From: an uncultured Mesonia sp.
GTDB taxonomy: Bacteria; Bacteroidota; Bacteroidia; Flavobacteriales; Flavobacteriaceae
Assembly: GCA_947494545.1 (NCBI GenBank)
Contig: CANLVH010000001.1
Coordinates: 1-64,000 of the forward strand
Direction of reading: 5' to 3'
Length of the DNA: 64,000 nt
Below the pieces are notes generated by a model. That model made no database searches. It was not told where the DNA came from and was given only the letters and a program-made list of their open reading frames with translations. The position numbers and the translations under genes were made by a program. Below, piece after piece: positions 42,575 to 50,667 of the stretch (positions are counted from its first letter, which is position 1; each line of letters starts with the position of its first letter).

Positions 42575-42582
42575 TATATTTG
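42575..42582 (+). promoter_or_regulatory. -7 box for recJ
   Basis: TATATTTG, full match to TAnnTTTG, 53 nt before the recJ ATG. Confidence 0.45.
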
Positions 42583-42635
42583 ATAAATTTCGTTTCAGAA
42601 AATTTACTTAACCTTAGCTATTTATTTTATTACAA

Positions 42636-44327
42636 ATGCGCTGGAACCTAAAAGCTTTACCGGAATCTGACAAAGTAAAACACCTACAAGAAGTTTTGGG
42701 CGTAGAAAAACCCATTGCCAGTTTGCTCGTACAACGTGGCATCAAAACTTTTGAAGCAGCCAAAAACTTTTTTAGACCAGACATTAAACACCTGCACAAC
42801 CCTTTTTTGATGAAGGGAATGGAGCAAGCCGTAAACCGGGTAGAAACAGCCATTCGGGATCAAGAAAATATTATGGTTTATGGCGATTATGATGTAGACG
42901 GCACCACTAGCGTAGCTTTGATGAGCTCTTATCTTAAAACCAGAACGCCGCAAGTCGCATCGTATATTCCCGATCGTTATACCGAAGGTTACGGGGTTTC
43001 TTATGACGGAATAGACTTTGCCGCAGACAATGATATTAGCTTGATTATTGCTTTAGACTGCGGAATAAAAGCCGTAGATAAAGTGGCTTATGCCGCAGAA
43101 AAAGGAATAGATTTTATTATTTGCGATCACCACCGGCCGGGAGAAAAAATTCCGGAAGCGGTTGCGGTTTTAGATCCAAAACAAGAAGACTGCAATTATC
43201 CTTATAAAGAGTTGTGCGGTTGTGGCGTTGGTTTTAAACTAATACAAGCTATCGAAGAAAAAAGAGGAAATACGGTAGAAACCTTGTTGCCGTATTTAGA
43301 TTTGGTGGCAACAGCCATTGGCGCAGACATCGTACCCATAACCGGAGAAAACAGAATTTTAGCTTACCACGGTTTACACGTTATTAATACGCTTCCGCGG
43401 AATGGATTTAAAGCCATTATAGCCCAAACCAAAAAAGAAAGTTTAACCATTACTGATGTGGTTTTTATGATTGCGCCGCGCATAAACGCCGCCGGCCGTA
43501 TGAAACACGGTTTGCACGCCGTACAATTACTTACCGAAGAAAATCTGGACCAAGCGCTTATTTATGCTCAAGAAATAGAACAATTTAACACCGATAGGCG
43601 CGATACCGATAAAAGTATTACCGAAGAAGCCTTGCATATAATAAAGGAAACCAAAGAACAAGAACGTTTTACCACCGTAGTTTACCAAGAAAACTGGCAC
43701 AAAGGCGTAATTGGAATAGTAGCTTCGCGACTTACCGAAACCTATTACCGACCAACCTTGGTATTTACCAAAAGCGGCGAAAAGTTGGCGGCTTCTGCAC
43801 GTTCTGTAAAAGGTTTTGATGTGTATAATGCTTTAGAAGCTTGTACCGAACACATCGAGCAGTTTGGCGGTCATAAATACGCAGCCGGTTTAACATTAGA
43901 ACAAAAAAACTACGAATCTTTTAAAGAAAAGTTTGAGCAAGTAGTAGCAGAAAGTATAGATAAACGTCTTTTGACGCCAGAAATTACAGCCGACTTAGAA
44001 ATAGATTTAAACGAAATAACGCCAAAATTTTATCGTATTTTAAAGCAATTTGCGCCTTTTGGTCCGGGTAATATGGCGCCATTATTTTTGAGTAGAAATT
44101 TAAAAGATACCGGTTATGCCAAACCAGTTGGGACAGATGCGCAACATTTAAAATGCACGGTAAAACAAGAACAGAATCAGCAGTTTATTAACGCCATAGG
44201 TTTTGGTTTGGGAGACAAATTAGACAGAATAAAAGAACAACCCACTTTTGATGCACTTTATAACATAGACGAAAACCATTGGAATGGGAATGTGTCTCTG
44301 CAATTAAAATTAAAAGATTTACGTTAA
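42636..44327 (+). CDS. recJ: single-stranded-DNA exonuclease RecJ
   Basis: 563 residues; 5'-3' ssDNA exonuclease for recombination and mismatch repair. DHH-family metal motifs: Tyr-Gly-Asp-Tyr-Asp-Val-Asp-Gly-Thr-Thr-Ser (81-91), Asp-Cys-Gly (about 143), Cys-Asp-His-His (160-163), and the DHHA1 domain with Gly-Gly-His-Lys-Tyr-Ala-Ala-Gly (about 410). C-terminal OB domain present. Normal length, own promoter. Confidence 0.96.
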   Translation: MRWNLKALPESDKVKHLQEVLGVEKPIASLLVQRGIKTFEAAKNFFRPDIKHLHNPFLMKGMEQAVNRVETAIRDQENIMVYGDYDVDGTTSVALMSSYLKTRTPQVASYIPDRYTEGYGVSYDGIDFAADNDISLIIALDCGIKAVDKVAYAAEKGIDFIICDHHRPGEKIPEAVAVLDPKQEDCNYPYKELCGCGVGFKLIQAIEEKRGNTVETLLPYLDLVATAIGADIVPITGENRILAYHGLHVINTLPRNGFKAIIAQTKKESLTITDVVFMIAPRINAAGRMKHGLHAVQLLTEENLDQALIYAQEIEQFNTDRRDTDKSITEEALHIIKETKEQERFTTVVYQENWHKGVIGIVASRLTETYYRPTLVFTKSGEKLAASARSVKGFDVYNALEACTEHIEQFGGHKYAAGLTLEQKNYESFKEKFEQVVAESIDKRLLTPEITADLEIDLNEITPKFYRILKQFAPFGPGNMAPLFLSRNLKDTGYAKPVGTDAQHLKCTVKQEQNQQFINAIGFGLGDKLDRIKEQPTFDALYNIDENHWNGNVSLQLKLKDLR

Positions 44328-44436
44328 AACCTTATTTCAGATAAAATTGTAAATGCTTACTTTGCCTTATACAGTTTTACTCAAGAAAATCTACAAGCTT
44401 GGGAAAAATCTTAAAGATAAGCGAAAAACCATTTCT

Positions 44437-44463
44437 CCTGCGAGGTTTCTAAAACCTCGTAGG
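44437..44463. repeat. short palindrome downstream of recJ
   Basis: CCTGCGAGGTTT-CTA-AAACCTCGTAGG, 12-bp arms with one wobble. The motif is common in Bacteroidota intergenic DNA (recall). It could be the recJ terminator. Confidence 0.55.
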
Positions 44464-44539
44464 TATTGAACTATAACGGTAAAGGTCCTCAAAACTTGAT
44501 TTCAGTATATAATTAGAAACTTTAAAAATCTGTGTTTTG

Positions 44540-44547
44540 TATATTTG
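44540..44547 (+). promoter_or_regulatory. -7 box for the 55-residue membrane protein
   Basis: TATATTTG, full TAnnTTTG match, 33 nt before ATG 44581. It supports the small ORF as real. Confidence 0.45.
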
Positions 44548-44580
44548 AAGAATTATTATATTTCTCTATACAACTAAATT

Positions 44581-44748
44581 ATGAAAGAACCATTTGCAGA
44601 TTTTTTAGCGATAGCAGGTATGGCCGCATTTGCCATTTTGGCTTATAATCAAAATTGGTGGCAAGACTATACCGCTTTTGTAATGATACCGCTTTTGGTA
44701 GCGTACTTTTTAGGAAGGTATATTGGTGGTAAAAATAAGAAGAAGTAG
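44581..44748 (+). CDS. 55-residue membrane protein
   Basis: Reads Met-Lys-Glu-Pro-Phe-Ala-Asp-Phe-Leu-Ala, with two hydrophobic helices (about 8-22 and 32-45) split by Asn-Gln-Asn-Trp-Trp-Gln-Asp-Tyr, and a basic end Gly-Gly-Lys-Asn-Lys-Lys-Lys. A -7 box lies upstream. No family recognised. The amphipathic/basic ending fits cytoplasmic placement of the C-terminus. Confidence 0.5.
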   Translation: MKEPFADFLAIAGMAAFAILAYNQNWWQDYTAFVMIPLLVAYFLGRYIGGKNKKK

Positions 44749-44762
44749 AAAAAATAGTTTTT

Positions 44763-44907
44763 GAAAACATTCTGCCAATTAAAACGCTTCCAGTCTAAAT
44801 TCTTCGCCATCAAAAATACCGTAGGTGTAATGTGTAATCCAATCGCCTAGGTTAAAATAGGTAGAACTTTCTCCCACTTTAATTTTTATGGGTAAATGAT
44901 AACTCAT
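44763..44907 (-). pseudogene. duplicated 3' end of lpxH
   Basis: 44763-44898 aligns without gaps to 49099-49234, the last part of lpxH plus the convergent tail of the gene at 48870; I count about 18 mismatches in 136 (about 87% identity). Translated, 44907-44779 gives 42 residues ending Thr-Tyr-Phe-Asn-Leu-Gly-Asp-Trp-Ile-Thr-His-Tyr-Thr-Tyr-Gly, parallel to the LpxH C-terminus with mostly conservative changes. The metal-binding core is absent, so it is not a working enzyme. Direct repeats 4,336 bp apart therefore bracket 45-49 kb. Confidence 0.85.
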
Positions 44908-45177
44908 TTTTTACTTTTTATTTTATTATTAGAACATATTTTTGATTCCTTACCAAAATTATGATGATAAAAATCATTCAAATCCACCGTCATCAACATG
45001 GAGTTACGGCTACGTATAAAATTTTATTAAAAAAATTCTTCTTTTTTGCAAATACTATATTAATTTTACATATCTTTAACATATAATATTTTTTGTTACG
45101 ACTAAAAACGCTTAGTACCGTTAAAAAATATTTTTTAACATTAATTGATTGTAATTATAATCCTTAACAAAAAGCTT
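44908..45177. other. A/T-rich leader region before the secreted-protein pair
   Basis: No gene. Contains a promoter candidate (TTG 45046-45048, 22 nt, TATCTTTA 45071-45078) and a perfect 20-bp palindrome GTTAAAAAATATTTTTTAAC (45120-45139) in the likely 5' leader, either an operator or an RNA stem. Confidence 0.45.
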
Positions 45178-45696
45178 ATGAAAAATTTATTATTATTCTT
45201 ATTCATCTCTATAACTATTAGCAGCTGCAACAACGATGATGACAACACACCGCAAAATCCTGTTGACCAACTGCCACCACCCACAACCACCGGAGAAAAC
45301 ACTTTTGGTTTTATGGTTAACGGGGAACCGGTTTCCATATCAAATACCACAGAAATGGCAGCTATTTATCAAGGCGGACTATTACAATTAGGAGCGGATT
45401 ATGAAATAGAAGATATAGACAGAGGTGTTACTATTTGGCTTGAAAGAGAAAATCTTGTCGAGGGGTCCTATTTTTTAAATGGTAACACTTTGAACATTGC
45501 ATTTTTTAAAGAATCTATTTCAGAATGTACGCTATATGAAACTTTTAGCCCTAATTCAGGCTCATTAAAAATAGATTTTATTGATCATGAGCAATTTATA
45601 GTTTCCGGAAGATTTGAATTTGAGGCAGTATCTCCTACCTGCGAAGAAAACATTACTATAACTAACGGGCGTTTTGATATGCAGTATATACCTTAA
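45178..45696 (+). CDS. lipoprotein, DUF6252-like
   Basis: 172 residues from ATG 45178 (upstream in-frame codons lie in the leader). Signal with lipobox Ile-Ser-Ser-Cys followed by Asn-Asn-Asp-Asp-Asp, a surface-export type start. Pro/Thr linker (about 24-42), then a single beta domain: Phe-Gly-Phe-Met-Val-Asn-Gly-Glu-Pro-Val at the front and Ile-Thr-Asn-Gly-Arg-Phe-Asp at the end, a pattern I associate with DUF6252 lipoproteins (tentative). 31 bp before the T9SS protein, so likely same operon. Confidence 0.68.
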   Translation: MKNLLLFLFISITISSCNNDDDNTPQNPVDQLPPPTTTGENTFGFMVNGEPVSISNTTEMAAIYQGGLLQLGADYEIEDIDRGVTIWLERENLVEGSYFLNGNTLNIAFFKESISECTLYETFSPNSGSLKIDFIDHEQFIVSGRFEFEAVSPTCEENITITNGRFDMQYIP

Positions 45697-45727
45697 AAAA
45701 CTTAACTATTAACTAAAACCAATCAAA

Positions 45728-48700
45728 ATGAAAAAATTACTTATTATTACTTTCTTTTTATGCTCTTATTTTAGCGCATTTGCACAAAATACGGCTTATT
45801 ATGACCGTATGGAACATGTTTTTGGAAACATTGATAAAACCAAAGTAACCACGGGTTTTTTAAAAGAATTTGGTATCCGCCTCAATGATGTAGAAGCTTA
45901 CAATGGTGTTCTCCAAAACACCAATTGGGTAGATAAAACACAATGGCAATCTCTTTATGCATCTTTATATACAATGCGTGTGGGTACGGAAAATCAAAAT
46001 ATGACGGCACCCAATTTGGTGCTTAGAAATTTAAGGACCCAAAAATCAAAAGGAGAAGTTTTGTTGGCCGCACAGCATTATAATTACCAACAATATAAGG
46101 CCAACGCTTACACCAATGGTGATGTAACAGTAGTTAATGACCGCATTTATGATGTAGCAGGAAAAAACCCTTATGAAACTAAAACTGTTTTTGCAGTTAG
46201 CCCATTAAAGCAAAGGTTACAAGGCAAAACTTTTTCCTTTAGATTGCCTAGCACACTTATACATACCAATACTGATCATACTTTAAATCAAGTGCAAATT
46301 GATTTTGGCAACGGACAAGGTTATCAAACTACAACACTTAATACAGGTAAAAGTGTTACCTATACTTCTGGCGGGGAAAAAGAAATTAAAGTAAAGTTTA
46401 TTTATAATAATGGCCCTACCCTATATAGCCATTCTAAAATATGGGTAGATTATGTGGGGTCAAACCCAACAATGCAAACTCGTTTTAATAATACAGATGT
46501 CACTACCTACATTATTACTGGAGATACTTGGCAAGGAAGCGAAGCCACTGGTTTGGTTACAGTGGAACTTGCTCCTGGGCACACTAGTTTGACCAAACCT
46601 CTAATTGTAGTAGAGGGTTTTGATCCCGATAATAGTTTTGACTATTTTGATTTAATAAATGGCACTGGCCCTGGTGGTTTATTTGCTGGTCTGGGTGAAG
46701 GTCTTACGCTCAACCAAGCCATCGAAGACGAAGGTTATGATTTGGTTTTTGTAAATTTTGTGAATAGTACAGATTATATTCAGCGTAATGCTTATATGGT
46801 GCAAGAAGTTATAGAGAGGGTAAATATCTTAAAAACGGAAGCAGGCAGTACGGAGAAAAATGTTGTCTTAGGTATGAGTATGGGTGGTTTGGTAGCCCGT
46901 TATGCCTTGCGTAATATGGAAATTGATAATGACCCAAACACTAATCACGATACCAAACTTTACATTAGTCACGATGCCCCGCATCAAGGCGCAAATGTAC
47001 CTTTGGCATTTCAAGCTTTGGTAAGGCACTTGGTGGGCGAAGAAGTTAGTCTCCCTGTATTTTTTAGTTTACTTGATGTTGATATTATAGACTTAGTAGA
47101 ATTAAGCCCAGATTTACAAGATGGTTTAGCTTTATTACAAACACCTGCCGCTAGGCAAATGCTTATTTATCAATTACAAGACACCGGAGATAATGTTTCT
47201 ATTGGCAACAACACTTTACATAATAATTTTGCTGCTGAATATTCAGCAATGGGTTACCCACAACAAAATGGTATTCGTAATATAGCTATTGCTAACGGCT
47301 CAGAATGTGGCACACCATTAAACTTTAGTCCTAACAGCACATTAGTAAATATAAATGAAAAAATTGACTTACCCTATTTTCTAAGTAATGTAGCGTTAGC
47401 TGTCCTTAATGGTATTTCTCTAAATCCGGGACAAATTATTAGCTCTACTCTATCTACCGATACAGACATTAAAATTCAGTTTAATGCCAAAGCTCTACCT
47501 AACCAAGAATCTAAACAAATTTATAAAGGGAAAATTTTTATAGAAAAAACAATTTTATTCTTGATTGATGTAGAAGAACCTCTAATTGACGGCAAAACAT
47601 TAAATTCATCATCGTCTATGCTGCCTTTAGATAATACTGGCGGGGGTATATACGATTTGGAAGCATTTATTAATTTGCCTCCAGAGATGGACAATTATGT
47701 TTATGAAAAGCAATTTAACTTTATTCCTACCTATAGCAGTCTAGATATTGGAGGTGGTAACCAAGATATAGATTACTTAGATTTAGTGAAAGCTTATTCG
47801 CCTCTATCGCCACCTGTGGCCCCTAAAAACTCTCCATTTGACAATTTTTATACAAACCCAGTGTCAAGTGAAGGCCACATTCAATTTACATTAAACAACG
47901 GAAAATGGTTAATTGATGAATTATCAGGGGAAGAGGCTTTCTATTCTTGTGCTTCATCCTGTGCGCAACTAGAACTAAACATAAATGGATCGGAAAGATT
48001 TTGTAACTCAGCTACATATAGTGTAAGTAACCTTACGAATTCACCAGAAGTAGGTGTTGAGTGGAGTATTATGCCAACCAATGCGGCTACTATTGCTCAA
48101 ACTGGTAATACCATATCACTTACAAAAAACCCTTCTTTTAATGGAACTATAATCTTAACAGCGATTGTCAATACGAAATGTGAAAACATTCTCATTGAAA
48201 GAAGAATATGGGCAGGCCGCCCAAGTGTAGTTGCTAAATTAAATAATGGTAATTATTTAGCACACGGTTCATCAAATGAGGTATGTAAATCAGAACAAAT
48301 AGTAACCAATATGAGAATTGAAGAAGCAACTAATGTAAATTGGACTCTCTTAAATTCTTCTCATACCGTTAGCTGGAGTCAACAAGGAGATAATCTTAGC
48401 TTTTATTTATGGGCCAACAATCATTCTGCTACTTTTAGATTTACCACTTCAAATAATTGTGGTACTGTGTCGAGGGACTTTACCTTTAATGCAAAAGATT
48501 GTAGCGGTGGTGGAGAGGATCCCTGTACCCCAATTTCTACTATAGCACGAAACCCAGTCGATACCGAAATTGACATTATAAATATTCCAGCTCCTTGTGA
48601 TCCTTATAGTAAAGATTCATTAAAAGAGAATAATAGTAAAACAAATTATTCAAGTGCTATTTTATACGATTTTTATGGCAATCGAATTAAATCTCAAACT

Positions 48701-48805
48701 CCAGCAAATGGAAAAATGAACGTACAAGATTTAAAGAAAGGACATTATATATTAGAGATAAAAAACTCGGGAAATTCTAAAATGCATCACTTAATTATTA
48801 ACTAA
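45728..48805 (+). CDS. T9SS-exported alpha/beta-hydrolase-like protein
   Basis: 1025 residues. Signal peptide 1-20. N-terminal beta region; an alpha/beta-hydrolase segment (about 295-470) with Pro-Leu-Ile-Val-Val-Glu-Gly-Phe-Asp-Pro-Asp and the nucleophile elbow Gly-Met-Ser-Met-Gly-Gly (about 382), as in lipases and PGAP1-like acyl hydrolases, followed by Ser-His-Asp-Ala-Pro-His-Gln-Gly. Ig/PKD-like beta domains (about 750-930). The last 70 residues form a type A T9SS sorting domain (Tyr-Asp-Phe-Tyr-Gly-Asn-Arg, Leu-Lys-Lys-Gly-His-Tyr-Ile-Leu-Glu-Ile), so the protein is secreted or attached to the cell surface. Substrate unknown; lipid or ester hydrolysis is inferred from the elbow motif. 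Confidence 0.85.
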   Translation: MKKLLIITFFLCSYFSAFAQNTAYYDRMEHVFGNIDKTKVTTGFLKEFGIRLNDVEAYNGVLQNTNWVDKTQWQSLYASLYTMRVGTENQNMTAPNLVLRNLRTQKSKGEVLLAAQHYNYQQYKANAYTNGDVTVVNDRIYDVAGKNPYETKTVFAVSPLKQRLQGKTFSFRLPSTLIHTNTDHTLNQVQIDFGNGQGYQTTTLNTGKSVTYTSGGEKEIKVKFIYNNGPTLYSHSKIWVDYVGSNPTMQTRFNNTDVTTYIITGDTWQGSEATGLVTVELAPGHTSLTKPLIVVEGFDPDNSFDYFDLINGTGPGGLFAGLGEGLTLNQAIEDEGYDLVFVNFVNSTDYIQRNAYMVQEVIERVNILKTEAGSTEKNVVLGMSMGGLVARYALRNMEIDNDPNTNHDTKLYISHDAPHQGANVPLAFQALVRHLVGEEVSLPVFFSLLDVDIIDLVELSPDLQDGLALLQTPAARQMLIYQLQDTGDNVSIGNNTLHNNFAAEYSAMGYPQQNGIRNIAIANGSECGTPLNFSPNSTLVNINEKIDLPYFLSNVALAVLNGISLNPGQIISSTLSTDTDIKIQFNAKALPNQESKQIYKGKIFIEKTILFLIDVEEPLIDGKTLNSSSSMLPLDNTGGGIYDLEAFINLPPEMDNYVYEKQFNFIPTYSSLDIGGGNQDIDYLDLVKAYSPLSPPVAPKNSPFDNFYTNPVSSEGHIQFTLNNGKWLIDELSGEEAFYSCASSCAQLELNINGSERFCNSATYSVSNLTNSPEVGVEWSIMPTNAATIAQTGNTISLTKNPSFNGTIILTAIVNTKCENILIERRIWAGRPSVVAKLNNGNYLAHGSSNEVCKSEQIVTNMRIEEATNVNWTLLNSSHTVSWSQQGDNLSFYLWANNHSATFRFTTSNNCGTVSRDFTFNAKDCSGGGEDPCTPISTIARNPVDTEIDIINIPAPCDPYSKDSLKENNSKTNYSSAILYDFYGNRIKSQTPANGKMNVQDLKKGHYILEIKNSGNSKMHHLIIN

Positions 48806-48813
48806 TTAAAAAT

Positions 48814-48868
48814 TTATTTAAATAAGTATCATCACTCTAAAAATGGGTGATGATACTTATTTAAATAA
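48814..48868 (+). terminator. 24-bp-stem hairpin after the T9SS gene
   Basis: 48814-48837 and 48845-48868 are inverted repeats with one T-G pair, loop TAAAAAT; core AAGTATCATCACTC. A very stable structure just after the stop and 1 nt before the next ATG (48870); it probably terminates, and could limit expression of the small downstream gene. Confidence 0.75.
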
Positions 48869-48869
48869 T

Positions 48870-49118
48870 ATGAAAACATCCTATTTTAAAAATAGTAGAT
48901 TCAAAAACTTCAAAATACTGGTAACCCAAAGTTTACAAGAAGCTTGTTGCAACAATTGTAAGCAAAACACGCACTGCCGTTCTTTACTGCTAAAAACCCC
49001 TTCAGAGAAAATAGATTTAGCCGTTAACCGGGAAGAACTCACTCAAATAAAACAGCTTTTAAACGGTACAATTTTTAAAGTAGAACAAAAAGAATTTTTA
49101 AAACATTCTGCTAATTAA
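48870..49118 (+). CDS. 82-residue Cys-rich cytosolic protein, unknown
   Basis: Starts at ATG 48870; the earlier in-frame ATG lies inside the terminator hairpin. Visible: Gln-Glu-Ala-Cys-Cys-Asn-Asn-Cys-Lys-Gln-Asn-Thr-His-Cys-Arg (about 24-38), a possible small metal site, then a basic helical end. Its last codons overlap the lpxH stop on the other strand by 4 bp (49115-49118). The tail of a related gene is also seen in the duplicate near 44763, indicating that this gene and lpxH were neighbours before the duplication. Confidence 0.55.
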   Translation: MKTSYFKNSRFKNFKILVTQSLQEACCNNCKQNTHCRSLLLKTPSEKIDLAVNREELTQIKQLLNGTIFKVEQKEFLKHSAN

Positions 49119-49867
49119 AACTCCTCCAACCTAAACTCTTTGCCATCAAAAACACCATAGGTATAATGCGTAATCCAATCGCCTAGGTTAAAATACGTGG
49201 CATTTTTTCCTACTTTAATTTTCATGGGTAAATGCCGGTGGCCAAATACAAAATAATCGTAGTGTTTTTTTTCTAGTTTGCGTTTGGCGTATTGGGCAAG
49301 CCATTCGTTTTCTTCGCCTAGGAATTTGGCGTCTTCATCGCCAGAAATTAATTTATTTTTTACAGAAAGATGTTTGGCAAGCGGCACGCCAATATCTGGG
49401 TGCAACCAACGATAAAGCCATTTTGAAAACGGATTGGTAAAGACTTTTTTCATGCGTTTGTAGCCTTTATCTCCGGGCCCCAAACCATCGCCGTGACCAA
49501 TTAAAAACTGTTTATTGTTAAAAGAGAATTCTTGTGGTTGGTGGTAAATAGGAATGTTGAGTTCTTTTTCAAAATAATCGTCCATCCATAAATCGTGGTT
49601 GCCCACAAAGAAATAAATAGGAATTCCGCTGTCGCGTAATTGTGCCAACTTTCCTAAAACCCTAACAAAACCTTTAGGAACAACGTGCTTATATTCAAAC
49701 CAAAAATCGAATAAATCTCCTAGCAGAAAAATAGCCGCTGCATCTTTTTCTATGCTGTTTAACCATTTTACAAATTTTTCTTCGCGCGGTTTGCTGGCTT
49801 GGGGAGTTGGGGCGCCCAAATGATTATCGCTAGAGAAATAAATTTTTTTACCGGGAGCAATGTTCAT
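49115..49867 (-). CDS. lpxH: UDP-2,3-diacylglucosamine diphosphatase
   Basis: 250 residues; lipid A pathway enzyme that cleaves the pyrophosphate to give lipid X. Calcineurin-like metal motifs: Ser-Asp-Asn-His-Leu-Gly (13-18), Leu-Gly-Asp-Leu-Phe-Asp-Phe (about 49-55), Gly-Asn-His-Asp (about 94-97), Gly-His-Gly-Asp (about 133-136), Phe-Gly-His-Arg-His (about 206-210). The first motif has Asn-His in place of the usual Leu-His. Full length; its 3' end exists as a second, broken copy at 44763. Confidence 0.92.
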   Translation of the reverse strand: MNIAPGKKIYFSSDNHLGAPTPQASKPREEKFVKWLNSIEKDAAAIFLLGDLFDFWFEYKHVVPKGFVRVLGKLAQLRDSGIPIYFFVGNHDLWMDDYFEKELNIPIYHQPQEFSFNNKQFLIGHGDGLGPGDKGYKRMKKVFTNPFSKWLYRWLHPDIGVPLAKHLSVKNKLISGDEDAKFLGEENEWLAQYAKRKLEKKHYDYFVFGHRHLPMKIKVGKNATYFNLGDWITHYTYGVFDGKEFRLEEF

Positions 49868-49943
49868 AATCTTGGTTGTAATCTATAAAGATACTTATTT
49901 GTTTAGAAGCAATTTTTTGCGTTAGGGATTGAACGGTATGTTT

Positions 49944-50010
49944 GAGCTCTCCCAAGGCGATAGCACTTGGGAAGCGAGTAGTGAAAGCCCGACCCGTAGG
50001 GAAACGCCCT
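49944..50010. repeat. GC-rich intergenic element
   Basis: Much richer in G+C than its surroundings: TCCCAAG-N9-CTTGGGA (49950-49972) followed by GCCCGACCCGTAGGGAAACG. The last part overlaps the queD stop. It looks like a dispersed REP-type element of Flavobacteria (recall). Confidence 0.5.
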
Positions 50011-50458
50011 AATTATCTGTAGCGTACCACTCTGCAAAACTGGTTTCGGTTTCTTGTAATTTTATAGAAAAAAGTTTAACCTGTTGGGGTAAACGCGCTT
50101 GTATTTTTTGCGCAAAATCTATAACCATTTGCTCAGAAGTGGGTTGGTAATCTACCAAAATCACTTTATGGTTGCGCTTTTGCAGCTCGTTGGCCAACTC
50201 TACGTGCGGTGTGTTTTTATTAAAAACCGTGGCGTGGTCAAACTTGTCTACAATTTCTGTTTTGACAATTTTTTTTAAATCGCCAAAATCTATCACCATT
50301 CCGTATTTTACGTTATTAGAATCTTCAATGGGTTCTCCAATAACGCAAACGCTCAATTTGTAGCTGTGGCCGTGTACGTTTTGGCATTTGCCGTCGTAGC
50401 CGTAAAGCGCGTGGCCGGTTTCAAAATTAAATTGCTTGGTTATACGAATCTTGCTCAT
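50009..50458 (-). CDS. queD: 6-carboxytetrahydropterin synthase (QueD/PTPS family)
   Basis: 149 residues; converts dihydroneopterin triphosphate in queuosine or pterin synthesis. Zinc His: His16 (Thr-Gly-His-Ala), His29 and His31 (Val-His-Gly-His-Ser), active Cys26 (Lys-Cys-Gln-Asn), catalytic His in Phe-Asp-His-Ala-Thr (about 75), Glu near residue 133 (Gln-Glu-Thr-Glu). QueD versus true PTPS cannot be settled by eye. The ATG overlaps the stop of a 32-codon ORF (ATGA), suggesting coupled translation. Confidence 0.88.
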   Translation of the reverse strand: MSKIRITKQFNFETGHALYGYDGKCQNVHGHSYKLSVCVIGEPIEDSNNVKYGMVIDFGDLKKIVKTEIVDKFDHATVFNKNTPHVELANELQKRNHKVILVDYQPTSEQMVIDFAQKIQARLPQQVKLFSIKLQETETSFAEWYATDN

Positions 50459-50553
50459 CTATTTTTAAATTTATTGTAAAGTACCACGGCAATTAAAACT
50501 ACTGCCAGTAAGACAAAGATGCCGTTGCCACTAAAGAATTGTAAAATATCCAC
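50455..50553 (-). CDS. 32-residue single-pass membrane peptide before queD
   Basis: GTG start 50553. Reads Met-Asp-Ile-Leu-Gln-Phe-Phe-Ser-Gly-Asn-Gly, a strong hydrophobic helix (about 12-25), then Tyr-Asn-Lys-Phe-Lys-Asn-Arg. Stop TGA overlaps the queD ATG (50455-50458). A -7 box (TAACTTTG) sits 22 nt upstream of the GTG, so the mRNA covers this ORF. No family known; could be a real peptide or a translated leader. Confidence 0.5.
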   Translation of the reverse strand: MDILQFFSGNGIFVLLAVVLIAVVLYNKFKNR

Positions 50554-50574
50554 ACTATTGTTTTTTAATCGTTG

Positions 50575-50582
50575 CAAAGTTA
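50575..50582 (-). promoter_or_regulatory. -7 box for the small ORF and queD
   Basis: TAACTTTG on the minus strand, full TAnnTTTG match, 22 nt upstream of GTG 50553. Confidence 0.5.
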
Positions 50583-50641
50583 CGTATTAAAATTGTTTTT
50601 AAATTATAGTTGGTGATAGTAGGTGCTATTGGGTTTTGTCG

Positions 50642-50649
50642 TAAATTTG
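50642..50649 (+). promoter_or_regulatory. -7 box for the 2OG oxygenase
   Basis: TAAATTTG, full match, 18 nt upstream of the TTG start at 50668. Confidence 0.5.
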
Positions 50650-50667
50650 CCGCACTTTTTTTAGAAA

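Noticed and set aside
44779..44907. Functional 42-residue gene on the minus strand
   Set aside because: It is the copied C-terminus of LpxH without any catalytic motif; no promoter box found.
48843..49118. ATG 48843 as start of the Cys-rich gene
   Set aside because: It lies inside the loop and stem of a 24-bp terminator hairpin; ATG 48870 directly follows it.
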